A DNA stretch of 64,000 bases from DATHSY01 sp046729855 (lineage in GTDB: Bacteria; Actinomycetota; UBA4738; HRBIN12). Positions within the stretch are counted from its first letter, which is position 1. Every line of letters begins with the position of its first letter. The DNA lies in assembly GCA_046729855.1 (NCBI GenBank), contig JBKPHM010000010.1, positions 24,677 to 88,676 on the forward strand, written 5' to 3'. The notes under the pieces are model-generated. The model was not told the origin of the DNA. It saw only the letters and a list, made by a program, of their open reading frames with translations, and did no database searches. The position numbers and the translations under genes were made by a program. Below, in pieces: positions 33,099 through 41,165 of the stretch.

Positions 33099-33728
33099 CT
33101 ATGGTCCGGCGCCGGTCTCGGCCGCCGCGTCGTCGCGCGGACGCGGAGCGGCAAGGTCGCCCGTGACGTACGGCAGCAGCAGTTCGGGGTCGCCGGCGAG
33201 CGCATGGATGTCGCGCACCGCGAGGATGTCGGGCAGGTTGCGGTAGCGCTCCTCGAAGTCGAGCCCGTACCCCACGACGAACACGTCCGGGCAATCGAAC
33301 CCGACGTAGCGGATCTCGAGCGGCGTGATGCGGCGCACCGAACGGTCGAGCAACGTGCAAACGGCGAGCGATGCCGGGCTGCGTGACTCGAGCACGCTGA
33401 GCAGGTAGGTCAGCGTGAGCCCCGTGTCGACGATGTCTTCGACGACGATGACGTCGCGGCCACCGATGTCCGCGTCCAGGTCCTTCACGATCCGAACCCG
33501 ACCCATCGACTCCGTCGCGCCGCCGTAGCGAGACAGCGCCATGTAGTCGATCGAGGCCGGCAGCCGCACCTCGCGGAGCAGGTCCGCGAGGAACATCGAG
33601 CCGCCCTTCAGGACCGAGATCAGGACGGGCGCCCGCCCCTCATAATCCTCGGTGATGGCGCGGCCGAGTTCCTCGATCCGCCGGCGGATGTCCTCGCGCC
33701 CGAACAAGACGCTGACGACGTCCGTCAT
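33099..33728 (-). CDS. hpt: Hypoxanthine phosphoribosyltransferase
   Basis: 209-residue purine salvage enzyme converting hypoxanthine or guanine plus PRPP to IMP or GMP. Seen: ISVLKGGSMFLADL, the PRPP loop VVEDIVDTGLTL, and YVGFDCPDVFVVGYGLDF near the base-binding site. A C-terminal tail of about 20 Ala/Asp-rich residues is extra. The ATG at 33728 follows a TACGAT -10 box (33737-33742) by 8 bases (leaderless). In many bacteria hpt follows tilS; here it sits next to a carboxypeptidase gene. Confidence 0.94.
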   Translation of the reverse strand: MTDVVSVLFGREDIRRRIEELGRAITEDYEGRAPVLISVLKGGSMFLADLLREVRLPASIDYMALSRYGGATESMGRVRIVKDLDADIGGRDVIVVEDIVDTGLTLTYLLSVLESRSPASLAVCTLLDRSVRRITPLEIRYVGFDCPDVFVVGYGLDFEERYRNLPDILAVRDIHALAGDPELLLPYVTGDLAAPRPRDDAAAETGAGP

Positions 33729-33751
33729 GCGCCGCGATCGTAACAGAGCGA

Positions 33752-35020
33752 TCAGCCGAACAGGGAGCTCACGAGCCCGGAGACGGCGTCCACGACGGCC
33801 GACGCTGCGCGGATCCACCACGCGCCCGGCTCCGGAGGCGGCGGGGGTGGCACCACCGAGGGGACCAACGAGACGCGACCCAGGCGCATATCGCCGGCGG
33901 AGACGGCGAGGGTCGCGATCCGCTCCCCCGCCACGGGCGGGTACAGCACGCCGTCCAGCGGACGGACGCGCAGAGAGACGTCGGCGTCGACGGGGACGAG
34001 TCCCTCGAAAGCGCGTGTGGTCATCACCTCAACGTCACGTCCCTGGACATCGACCGCGCCGAACCGCTCCCCGGCGGAGACAAGCTGCCGGCGGTCGAAC
34101 GCGGCGAATCCGTGGTCGAGCAGCGTCGCGGCGGCCGAGAACGGCTCGCCGGGTGCGTCGAGCACGGCCGCCACCAACCGCACTCCCTCGCGTTCGGCGA
34201 CCGTAACCAGGCAGAACCCCGCCCGAGCGGTGTAACCGGTCTTGCCGCCGAGCGTCCCCGGATAGAGCCACAACAGGACATTTCGGTTCTGCACGACGCG
34301 CGGCGGCCCCTTGGGCGACGGGATCTCGTGGAACCGCGTCCCCACGACGCGCACGAAGAGCGGATCCTCGAACGCGACGCGCGTGAGCGTCACGAGGTCC
34401 TGCGCCGTCGAGAAGCCGCGGTCGTCGAGGCCGTTCGGCGAGTAGAACCGTGTGTGTCGCATCCCGAGCCGCTCGGCGAACGTGTTCATCGCGCCGACGA
34501 ATGCCCCGACCGAGCCCGACACGTGCTCGGCGAGCGCCACCGCCGCGTCGTTCGCGGATTGGAGCAGGATCGCGTACAGCAGCTCCCGGACGGTGATCTC
34601 CTCGCCCGCCTGCAGCCCGAGCTGCGATAACCCGACCATCCCCGGCGCGACCGCGCCGTCCGACACCGTGACGACGTCGCTCGGGTGCGCTCGCCGTAGG
34701 ACCAACAGCGCCGTCATGATCTTCGTCACGCTAGCGATCGGGCGCTCCACGCCTGCGCCGCGCTCGAACAGCACCTGTCCCGTGTCGAGGTCGGCCAGGA
34801 TCACGGATCCGGCGGACACCTGCGGGTCCGATGTCGACGGCGGCGGCGTGCGGAGAGCCGTCGGGAACGGGGATGGCGACGTCCCACCCCCGGGCGCCGG
34901 GACGGGTGTTGGCGGGGGTACATCGGCGGAGCGGCGCGCCCCGATGGCCGGGAGGGCCACGAGCGACGCGAGCAAGATCCCCACCGCTGTTGTGGCCGTG
35001 CGAGATACGTGCCGGGTCAC
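33752..35020 (-). CDS. dacA: D-alanyl-D-alanine carboxypeptidase (S11)
   Basis: 422-residue secreted PBP5-like enzyme trimming the terminal D-Ala of peptidoglycan pentapeptides. Seen: signal peptide (residues 1-28), a Pro/Thr/Ser-rich linker, SVTKIM with the nucleophile Ser, SAN (LLQSANDAAVALAEH in context) and KTG in LGGKTGYTARAG. The C-terminal region ends with a hydrophobic or amphipathic segment (AVVDAVSGLVSSLFG) likely to anchor it to the membrane. GTG start, 7 bp downstream of the merR stop in the same direction. Confidence 0.93.
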   Translation of the reverse strand: MTRHVSRTATTAVGILLASLVALPAIGARRSADVPPPTPVPAPGGGTSPSPFPTALRTPPPSTSDPQVSAGSVILADLDTGQVLFERGAGVERPIASVTKIMTALLVLRRAHPSDVVTVSDGAVAPGMVGLSQLGLQAGEEITVRELLYAILLQSANDAAVALAEHVSGSVGAFVGAMNTFAERLGMRHTRFYSPNGLDDRGFSTAQDLVTLTRVAFEDPLFVRVVGTRFHEIPSPKGPPRVVQNRNVLLWLYPGTLGGKTGYTARAGFCLVTVAEREGVRLVAAVLDAPGEPFSAAATLLDHGFAAFDRRQLVSAGERFGAVDVQGRDVEVMTTRAFEGLVPVDADVSLRVRPLDGVLYPPVAGERIATLAVSAGDMRLGRVSLVPSVVPPPPPPEPGAWWIRAASAVVDAVSGLVSSLFG

Positions 35021-35027
35021 GGGCGCG

Positions 35028-35732
35028 TCAGGGCGACTGCAAGTACTGGCGCAGGTTGTTCCGCAGCAGCGCCGCTTTCAGCTTCCGCGACGCCTTCGCG
35101 AGGTCGCTGAGCGCGACGGTCGCCTGGCGCCGCGCGTCCGGGTTGCGCTGGCGCAAGTGCGGCATGACGATCGATTCGAAGAACGACGCCTCGCGCTCGC
35201 CGAAGTGCTTGTACATCGTGAGGTGTCGCGGCTCGATCCCGTACCGGAAGAAGTCACGCACGATTGACAGGACCACGTAGTCGTCGCCGTCGTAGTACTG
35301 GGCGCCGTCTGGACCGTGCGAGCACAAGAGCCCGAACGACTCGAGCTCGCGGATCCGCTCCTTCTCGATGCCGGTCGCGGCGGCCATCTCGTCGATCGAC
35401 ATCTGCAGCCCCGTCGGTGGCGTCGCGATCTCCTCGTCCACCGCCCTGTCCTCCGGGGGCTCTTCGACGCCGTTGTCCGGCCCGCCCTCCGCCTTCAACA
35501 ACCGCTCCTTGATGACCTTGAGCGGCAGATACTCGTCGCGTTGCAACCGCAGGATGTGCTTCAGCCGATCGACGTCCTTGTCGTAGAACTTGCGGTAGCC
35601 CGAGGGCGTGCGCTCTGGCTGGATCAGCCCCTCCGCCTCGAGGAACCGGATCTTCGAGATCGTGATGTCGGGGAACTCGGTCTTGACGGAGACGAGCACC
35701 TCGCCGATCGACTGGTAATTGCGCGTGGGCAT
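35028..35732 (-). CDS. MerR-family regulator (FtsR/Rv1828-like)
   Basis: 234-residue regulator. Seen: YQSIGEVLVSVKTEFPDITISKIRF in two parts and EGLIQPERTPSGYRKFYDKDVDRLKHILRL as the MerR HTH, then a second winged-helix-like domain beginning MSIDEMAAATGIEKERIRELES. This two-domain build matches Rv1828 and corynebacterial FtsR, which activates ftsZ; that function is inferred by homology and by linkage to garA. The ATG at 35732 lies 4 bp after the garA stop with GAGGAG just before it; longer upstream starts would run into garA. Confidence 0.9.
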   Translation of the reverse strand: MPTRNYQSIGEVLVSVKTEFPDITISKIRFLEAEGLIQPERTPSGYRKFYDKDVDRLKHILRLQRDEYLPLKVIKERLLKAEGGPDNGVEEPPEDRAVDEEIATPPTGLQMSIDEMAAATGIEKERIRELESFGLLCSHGPDGAQYYDGDDYVVLSIVRDFFRYGIEPRHLTMYKHFGEREASFFESIVMPHLRQRNPDARRQATVALSDLAKASRKLKAALLRNNLRQYLQSP

Positions 35733-35736
35733 CTCC

Positions 35737-36195
35737 TCACTCTCCGGACCGGAAGAAGACGAGCTTGAACTTGCCGATCTGGAGCTCGTCGCCCGAGGCG
35801 AGCTGCGCTTGTTCGACACGTTCGCGGTTGACGTACGTGCCGTTCAGGCTGCCCCGGTCATGCAGCGAGAAACGCCCCGCGTCCCGACGGATCTCGGCGT
35901 GCTTGCGTGAGACGGTGACGTCGTCGAGGAAGATGTCGCTGTCCGGGTTGCGGCCGAGCGACGTGCTGTCGGCGTCGATCAAGAACGTCGAGCCGGCGTT
36001 GGGCCCTCGCTTGACGAGCAACAAGCCCTGTCCTGGCTCGAGCTGCTCGCCGGGGAACGGGAACTCCTCGGCGGCCTCCTCCTCGACCTCGATGGGCGCG
36101 ATCCCCATCGTGGTGTCCTCCTGCAGCGGCGCTCCGCAGTTCGCGCAGAAGCGCGCCTCGTCCTTGTTCGGATGTCCGCATCGAGTGCAGTACAC
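35737..36195 (-). CDS. garA: GarA-like FHA protein with N-terminal zinc ribbon
   Basis: 152-residue forkhead-associated protein. In mycobacteria GarA controls 2-oxoglutarate and glutamate metabolism and is switched by Ser/Thr kinases. Seen: an N-terminal zinc ribbon with two CxxC pairs (residues 3-20), a candidate phospho-acceptor pair Thr28-Thr29 in QEDTTMG, and the FHA domain with LGRNPDSDIFLDD, SRKHAEI and GSLNGTYVN. Classical GarA lacks the zinc ribbon. Neighbours gcvH and the MerR gene agree with Rv1826-Rv1828. Confidence 0.88.
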   Translation of the reverse strand: MYCTRCGHPNKDEARFCANCGAPLQEDTTMGIAPIEVEEEAAEEFPFPGEQLEPGQGLLLVKRGPNAGSTFLIDADSTSLGRNPDSDIFLDDVTVSRKHAEIRRDAGRFSLHDRGSLNGTYVNRERVEQAQLASGDELQIGKFKLVFFRSGE

Positions 36196-36294
36196 GTCGG
36201 CTCCTGCGGTCGGCTCCCGTCTTCCCGCTGCCGCCGATCGGGGCTGAAGGTGCAGGTGAGGCCGCTATCCCTCAACCCTCGATGGAGACCGCAC

Positions 36295-36321
36295 GTTATC
36301 CTACGCCTCTCGAAGGGTCAA
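36295..36321 (-). promoter_or_regulatory. Possible garA promoter
   Basis: Minus-strand TTGACC (36316-36321) and GATAAC (36295-36300) with a 15-base spacer, in the 184-bp gap between gcvH and garA. Short repeats of TCAACCCTCGA / TCGAGGGTT type occur in the same gap. Weak, because the spacer is short. Confidence 0.35.
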
Positions 36322-36379
36322 CGGTCGAGCCTTGAGGGACTCGAGCCTAGGTCCGGTCGAGGGTTCGGACGCAGAACCT

Positions 36380-36775
36380 CTACTGCCCCTGGACCTCCTG
36401 CACGTATGAACGGTAGCCCGAGGCGTCCATCAGGGAAGAGAGCTCGGCCTCGTCGGCGATCTCGAGCACGAGCAGCCACCCGTCGCCGTACGGGGCGCTG
36501 TTGACCAGCTCGGGGTGATCCTCCAGAAGGGCGTTCCGCTCGCTCACGGTCCCGGTGACGGGGCTGTAGACGTCGGAGACGCTCTTGGTCGACTCGACCT
36601 CACCGCACGGCTGCATCGAGGCGACCGACGTCCCGACCTCTGGCATGTCGACGTAGACGACATCGCCGAGGGCGTCCTGCGCGTAGTCGGTGATGCCGAC
36701 CCGGACGCGCCCGCCGTCCTCGTGGCGTACCCACTCGTGCTCCTTGGTGTACCGCAGGTCGTCCGGGAACTCCAT
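36380..36775 (-). CDS. gcvH: Glycine cleavage system H protein
   Basis: 131-residue lipoyl carrier that shuttles the aminomethyl group from the P protein to the T protein. Seen: YTKEHEWVRHEDG, ITDYAQDALGDVVYVDMPEVG and the lipoyl-lysine motif GEVESTKSVSDVYSP. The ATG at 36775 is preceded by a GAGGGGGG run, better placed than the upstream ATG at 36817. No glycine riboswitch is visible in the 67-bp upstream gap. Confidence 0.95.
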   Translation of the reverse strand: MEFPDDLRYTKEHEWVRHEDGGRVRVGITDYAQDALGDVVYVDMPEVGTSVASMQPCGEVESTKSVSDVYSPVTGTVSERNALLEDHPELVNSAPYGDGWLLVLEIADEAELSSLMDASGYRSYVQEVQGQ

Positions 36776-36842
36776 GATCCCCCCTCGTTCGTGCGTGGCC
36801 GTGGCCTCGTTCGTCACCCGAGCACGCGTCGCGCTGACGCTA

Positions 36843-37436
36843 TCACCCGTTGTCGCTCGCAGATGCGCCCGACCAGGCGCGGCGGAGGTCCACCGCGTAC
36901 CGCACCGTGATCCCGTACGACAGCGCGATGCCGATGCCGTAGCACACCCATCCGACGACCGAGACCGGCGTCGCGAACGGGAGGTCGAGGGCGCCCCAGG
37001 CGACGCATGGAACGGCGATCATGAGCAGCAACGTCGCCGCCTTGCCGCCACGACGGACGTCGATCCGGATCCCCCGCATCGCGAGCAGGATCGCGCCGGC
37101 CACGACGACGATGACGTCGCGCACGAGGATCAGCGCGGCTGCCCACAGCGGGAACGCGTCGCGTAGGACGACGGCGACTAGCGCGGCTCCGATCGCCAGG
37201 CGGTCGGCCAGCGGATCGAGCACCTTCCCCACCTCGGTCACCTGACCCGTGCGCCGCGCGACGTACCCGTCGGCCCAGTCGGTCGACGCCACGACCGCGA
37301 ACAGCAGCAGCCCCGCGACCTCCGTCCCCTGCCCCACGATCAACGCGAAGAAGACCGGGATCAGCCCGATCCGCAGCAGCGAGAGCAGGTTCGCGAGGGT
37401 GAGGATCCGGGAGCGGCCCGACCGACGCCCGATCAT
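36843..37436 (-). CDS. pgsA: CDP-alcohol phosphatidyltransferase
   Basis: 197-residue membrane enzyme, probably phosphatidylglycerophosphate synthase or the related PgsA2. Seen: the CDP-alcohol signature D-G-x2-A-R-x8-G-x3-D-x3-D in DGYVARRTGQVTEVGKVLDP and following LAD, plus about five hydrophobic spans. It sits before gcvH as pgsA2 does in M. tuberculosis. The ATG at 37436 is 7 bases after a TAGCGT -10 box (37444-37449), implying a leaderless mRNA. Confidence 0.9.
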   Translation of the reverse strand: MIGRRSGRSRILTLANLLSLLRIGLIPVFFALIVGQGTEVAGLLLFAVVASTDWADGYVARRTGQVTEVGKVLDPLADRLAIGAALVAVVLRDAFPLWAAALILVRDVIVVVAGAILLAMRGIRIDVRRGGKAATLLLMIAVPCVAWGALDLPFATPVSVVGWVCYGIGIALSYGITVRYAVDLRRAWSGASASDNG

Positions 37437-37560
37437 CGCGCGGACGCTACCACCCCCGTCGGGCGGGGTCCCGGCGGCCCACGGCACCGAAACGCCGCTG
37501 GTCAGGGGCCATATCTGAAGTCGAGTGTGAGGGTAGGTGCACTCTCCCATCATCTTGACC

Positions 37561-37653
37561 TACACTTGGGAGTCGCCGGACCGCAGCCTCCAAGCGCACG
37601 GAAGCCTTAGGTGCCGGCTCAGATGGCCCGGGGCCTTCCCCCCCGGGCCATCT
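37561..37653 (+). ncRNA. Possible small RNA ending in a terminator-like hairpin
   Basis: In the 260-bp gap between pgsA and the tRNA, a TACACT -10 box (37561-37566) precedes about 85 bases with no reading frame that end in the perfect 13-bp hairpin 37621-37653. A GCCGG/CCGGC pairing occurs in the 5' part. No -35 box is evident, so this is only a suggestion; the hairpin alone may terminate read-through. Confidence 0.3.
37621..37653 (+). terminator. Strong GC hairpin before tRNA-Pro
   Basis: AGATGGCCCGGGG (37621-37633) pairs perfectly with CCCCGGGCCATCT (37641-37653) around a 7-base loop. No U-tract follows. It isolates the tRNA promoter from upstream transcription. Confidence 0.7.
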
Positions 37654-37680
37654 GCGATTCGGTCGAACGATCGTGGTTGG

Positions 37681-37686
37681 TAGGAT
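37681..37686 (+). promoter_or_regulatory. tRNA-Pro promoter -10 box
   Basis: TAGGAT lies 11 bases before the mature tRNA 5' end, with TTCGGT 17 bases further upstream as a possible -35. Confidence 0.45.
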
Positions 37687-37697
37687 GCCGGGCGCGA

Positions 37698-37772
37698 CGG
37701 GCCGTGGCGCAGCTTGGTTAGCGCGTCTGACTGGGGGTCAGAAGGTCGCCGGTTCAAATCCGGCCGGCCCGA
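37698..37772 (+). tRNA. tRNA-Pro (anticodon GGG)
   Basis: All arms fold: acceptor CGGGCCG with CGGCCCG, D-stem GCGC/GCGC, anticodon stem TCTGA/TCAGA with loop CTGGGGG (anticodon GGG at 37733-37735, G37 as expected for proline), T-stem GCCGG/CCGGC with loop TTCAAAT, discriminator A. The CCA end is not encoded. Reads CCC and probably CCU codons. Confidence 0.95.
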
Positions 37773-37829
37773 CTGGGATCGCGATCGCTCGATCGCATGG
37801 CATCCGAACACATCGCATGTCGGCGCGTT

Positions 37830-39134
37830 TCATCTGACACGTCGATCGCGGCGCGCGCGGAACCGCAAGCGGATTGGAACGCCTTCGAACGCGAACGCCG
37901 TTCGCAACCGGTTCTCGACGAAACGCTCGTACGATCGACCCGGCGCGCCCGCGCCGAAGAGCACGAACACGGGCGGCCCGCTTGACACCTGTGTCGCGTA
38001 GCGATATCGCGCGTTCCCAGGCGGCGGGCGCGCGCCCTGGATCTGCTCGAGCAACACGTTGACCTCGGCGGTCGGCATGCGGCGCCGCCACCGTTCGTGC
38101 AGGGCGACGAGCGTCCGTGGTATGCGTTCGACGCCGGTCCCGCGGAGGGCCGACGCGCGGTGGACCGGCGCCCTCGCGAACGGAGCCGCCTGCTCGACGA
38201 AGGTGCGGTACGCGCGGTCCTTGTTCTCGACGAGATCCCACTTGTTCGCGACGAGCATCAGCCCCCGCCCCTCGTCGACGACCTTTGCGGCGATCCTCCG
38301 ATCCTCGGTGGTGAACCCGTCGCTCGCGTCCAGGACCACGATCGCGACGTCCGCACGCTCGAGGGCCCGCTCCGCACGCAGGAAGCTGTAGTACTCGACG
38401 CCTCGCGCCCGCGACGGTCGCCGGAACCCGGCGGTGTCCACGAAGCGAACGGGTCCCTGTTCCCACTGGACCACGGCGTCAACGGCATCCCGGGTCGTGC
38501 CGGCCTCCTCGAACACGACCGAGCGCTGCTGCCCCACCAGCCGGTTGAACAGCGAGGACTTCCCGACGTTCGGCCGCCCCACTAGGGCGAACCGCGGCTC
38601 GGCGGTGGGCTCGACGGCCGGCTCGTCGAGCTCGGGCAGGACCTCCACGAGCCGGTCGAGCAGTTCCCCGGCGCCCCGCCCATGCAGCGCCGACACGGCA
38701 ACCGGCTCGCCGAGCCCCAGAGCAACGAACGCTGCCGCGTCCGCCTCGTCGCGCTCGGTGTCGACCTTGTTCGCGACAAGGACCACCGGGACCTGCGCAC
38801 GCCGCAGGCGCCGTGCCAGGGAGGCGTCCTCTTCGAGCGGACCTGTCCTCGCGTCGACGACCAGCACGACCACGTCCGCCTCGTCGGCGGCCCTCGCCGC
38901 CTCCCCCGACACGATCGCTTCGATTCCGGTGGCGCGGTGAAGGTACCCGCCGGTATCGACCAGGACGAACCGACGCCCGCGCCACGCCACCTCGACCTCG
39001 ACGCGGTCGCGTGTGACGCCGGGCGTCTCGTGCGCGATCGCCTCGCGCCGCCCGAGCAACCGGTTCACGAGCGTGGACTTCCCGACGTTCTGCCTGCCCA
39101 CGAGGGCGACGACGGGCAGGCGGGCGGCGCTCAC
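37830..39134 (-). CDS. der: Ribosome biogenesis GTPase Der (EngA)
   Basis: 434-residue double GTPase needed for 50S subunit maturation. Seen: first G1 GRQNVGKST (13-21) with NKVD, second G1 GRPNVGKSS with DTAG and NKWD, and a C-terminal KH-like domain ending in a basic tail. The GTG start overlaps the cmk stop (GTGA). The order der-cmk downstream of rluB/scpB is a common actinobacterial arrangement. Confidence 0.96.
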   Translation of the reverse strand: MSAARLPVVALVGRQNVGKSTLVNRLLGRREAIAHETPGVTRDRVEVEVAWRGRRFVLVDTGGYLHRATGIEAIVSGEAARAADEADVVVLVVDARTGPLEEDASLARRLRRAQVPVVLVANKVDTERDEADAAAFVALGLGEPVAVSALHGRGAGELLDRLVEVLPELDEPAVEPTAEPRFALVGRPNVGKSSLFNRLVGQQRSVVFEEAGTTRDAVDAVVQWEQGPVRFVDTAGFRRPSRARGVEYYSFLRAERALERADVAIVVLDASDGFTTEDRRIAAKVVDEGRGLMLVANKWDLVENKDRAYRTFVEQAAPFARAPVHRASALRGTGVERIPRTLVALHERWRRRMPTAEVNVLLEQIQGARPPPGNARYRYATQVSSGPPVFVLFGAGAPGRSYERFVENRLRTAFAFEGVPIRLRFRARRDRRVR

Positions 39135-39790
39135 CCCGCGCCCCTGACGCGAGACGCGACGACGCGGAGCGCATCCTGGAGGACCTCGTCCGCGTCTCGT
39201 CCACCCGTGTCGAGCCGGACGGCGTCGCGCGGCGGCACGAAGGGGTTCACGCGCTCGTCGAGGGCATCGCGCTCCCCGAGCGCGTCGGCGACGCTGTCCG
39301 CCTCGCGCTCGCGCCGCTCGCGCGCGCGACGGGCGACGCGCTCATCGTGCGGCGCTTCAAGGAAGATCTTGACGTCGGCGTCCGGGAACACGACCGAGCC
39401 GATGTCGCGGCCCTCCATCACGGCCCCGTGTCGACCGAGCCGCCGCTGCTCGTCGCGGAGCACCTCGCGGACGGCGGGGTGAGCCGCCACCGTGGACACG
39501 TCCCGTTCGACCTCGGGGTCCGCCAGCTCGGCCCCCGGCTCCCGCCCGTCGATCAGCAGCGTCCGCGGCGTGCCCGTCGAGGTGAGGTCGAACCGCAGCC
39601 TCGCGGCGACGCGGCTCAACCGTTCGGCGTCATCGAGGTCGATTCCGAGTCGCACGGCCTCCCGCGTGGTCGCCCGGTACATCGCGCCGGTGTTCACGTA
39701 GGGGAGGTCGAGCGCCGCCGCTAGGCGGTGGGCCAGCGTGCTCTTGCCCGCGCCCGCCGGCCCGTCGATCGCCACGACGACGTCCCTCAC
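39131..39790 (-). CDS. cmk: Cytidylate kinase
   Basis: 219-residue P-loop kinase phosphorylating CMP and dCMP. Seen: Walker A GPAGAGKST at residues 10-18, YVNTGAMYRATT, and the CMP-binding and lid region with GRDIGSVVFPDADVKIFL and ARRARER. GTG start overlapping the aroA stop by 4 bp, and its own stop overlapping der, so aroA-cmk-der is one coupled run. Confidence 0.95.
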   Translation of the reverse strand: MRDVVVAIDGPAGAGKSTLAHRLAAALDLPYVNTGAMYRATTREAVRLGIDLDDAERLSRVAARLRFDLTSTGTPRTLLIDGREPGAELADPEVERDVSTVAAHPAVREVLRDEQRRLGRHGAVMEGRDIGSVVFPDADVKIFLEAPHDERVARRARERREREADSVADALGERDALDERVNPFVPPRDAVRLDTGGRDADEVLQDALRVVASRVRGAG

Positions 39791-41157
39791 GTGGCGTCCT
39801 CGATCCGCGCCCCGAGCCCGCCGATCGCGGCGACGAACCCGGGGAAGGAGACGGCCGCGTCCTCGATCCCGTCGATCTCGGAGGCCTGGTCCGCCCCGAG
39901 CGCCGCGACGGTCGCCGCCATCGCGATCCGGTGGTCACCCGCCGAGGTTGCGTGGCCGCCACGGAGGCCTCCGCCGACGACGACGAGGTCCTCCCCCTCG
40001 ACAGCCGCCTCGCCCCCGAGGCCGCGTACGAGGGACACGGTGGCCGCCAGCCGATCGCTCTCCTTCAGCTTGAGCTCGCCGGCGCCGGCGAACCACGTCT
40101 CGCCGCGCGCGTGCGCCGCTATCGCGGCGAGCACCGGTACCTCGTCGATGACGAGGGGCAGCTCGTCCGGCTCGACCATCGTCCCGACGAGGTCGGTGAC
40201 GCCGAGCAGCTCGAGCTCCCCGACCGGCTCGCCGAGGCGCTCCTCGAGCGGCCGGACGGCGACGTCCAGTCCCATCCTTCGCATCACGTCCACGGATCCG
40301 GTCCGCGTCGGGTTCACGCCGACACGCTCGACGACGACGCGGCCGCCGGTGATCGCCGCGGCCGCGAGCACGAACGCCGCCGAGGACGCGTCCCCCGGGA
40401 CGACACCGTCGAACCCGGGGTGCTGGAACGCCGACACCTCGACGCGCCCGCCCCGAACGGTCACGGGCCCGCCGAGGGCCGCGAGCGCCCGTTCGGTATG
40501 GTCGCGCGTCGGAACGGCCTCCAGGACCACCGTCCGGCCCTCCGCGGCCGTCGCGGCGAGCAGGATGGCGCTCTTCACCTGCGCGCTCGGGACGGGCGTC
40601 TCGAACTCGATCGCGTGCAGCCGACCCCCGGCGATGCGAACGGGGGCGTGGCCGTTCGTCGTCGTGACGGCGGCGCCCATCGCTCGCAGCGGTTCGGCGA
40701 CGCGCTCCATCGGCCTCGAGCTGAGGCTCGCGTCGCCCGTCAAGACGAACGGACCCGCGATCGGCGCGAGCAGCCCGGCGAGCAGCCGCATCGTCGTTCC
40801 CGAGTTGCCGCAATCCAGGTCGGAGGCCGGTGCGACCAGCCCGGTCCGACCGTCGCCATCGACCTCGACCTCGGCTGACGGAGCCACCGCAGACCTCACG
40901 TGCCACGTGAAACCGTGGCTCTCGGGGCCACCGGAAGCGTTCCCGGCGTGGGCCTCGAGCTGAGGTCGAGCCTTCACGCCCACGTGCTCGAGGCATCGCG
41001 CGGTCGACACCACGTCCATCGCGACCGGGACGTTCGACAGCCGCGACGGCGCGTCGGCCGTCGCCGCCAGCATCAGCCAGCGATGGGCGATCGACTTGTC
41101 CCCCGGCACCGTGACGCGGCCCTCGACCACGCCGCCCGGGACGACCCTCGCCCGCAC
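39787..41157 (-). CDS. aroA: 3-phosphoshikimate 1-carboxyvinyltransferase (EPSP synthase)
   Basis: 456-residue shikimate-pathway enzyme joining PEP to shikimate 3-phosphate. Seen: PGDKSIAHRWLML at the N-terminus, LDCGNSGTTMRLLAGLLA, and KLKESDRLAA with DHRIAMA near the C-terminus. The two-domain symmetrical fold is complete. GTG start 8 bp after the tyrA stop. Confidence 0.95.
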   Translation of the reverse strand: MRARVVPGGVVEGRVTVPGDKSIAHRWLMLAATADAPSRLSNVPVAMDVVSTARCLEHVGVKARPQLEAHAGNASGGPESHGFTWHVRSAVAPSAEVEVDGDGRTGLVAPASDLDCGNSGTTMRLLAGLLAPIAGPFVLTGDASLSSRPMERVAEPLRAMGAAVTTTNGHAPVRIAGGRLHAIEFETPVPSAQVKSAILLAATAAEGRTVVLEAVPTRDHTERALAALGGPVTVRGGRVEVSAFQHPGFDGVVPGDASSAAFVLAAAAITGGRVVVERVGVNPTRTGSVDVMRRMGLDVAVRPLEERLGEPVGELELLGVTDLVGTMVEPDELPLVIDEVPVLAAIAAHARGETWFAGAGELKLKESDRLAATVSLVRGLGGEAAVEGEDLVVVGGGLRGGHATSAGDHRIAMAATVAALGADQASEIDGIEDAAVSFPGFVAAIGGLGARIEDAT

Positions 41158-41165
41158 ATCGCCCC

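Noticed and set aside
36776..36842. Glycine riboswitch upstream of gcvH
   Set aside because: The gap is only 67 bp and contains no recognisable aptamer core.
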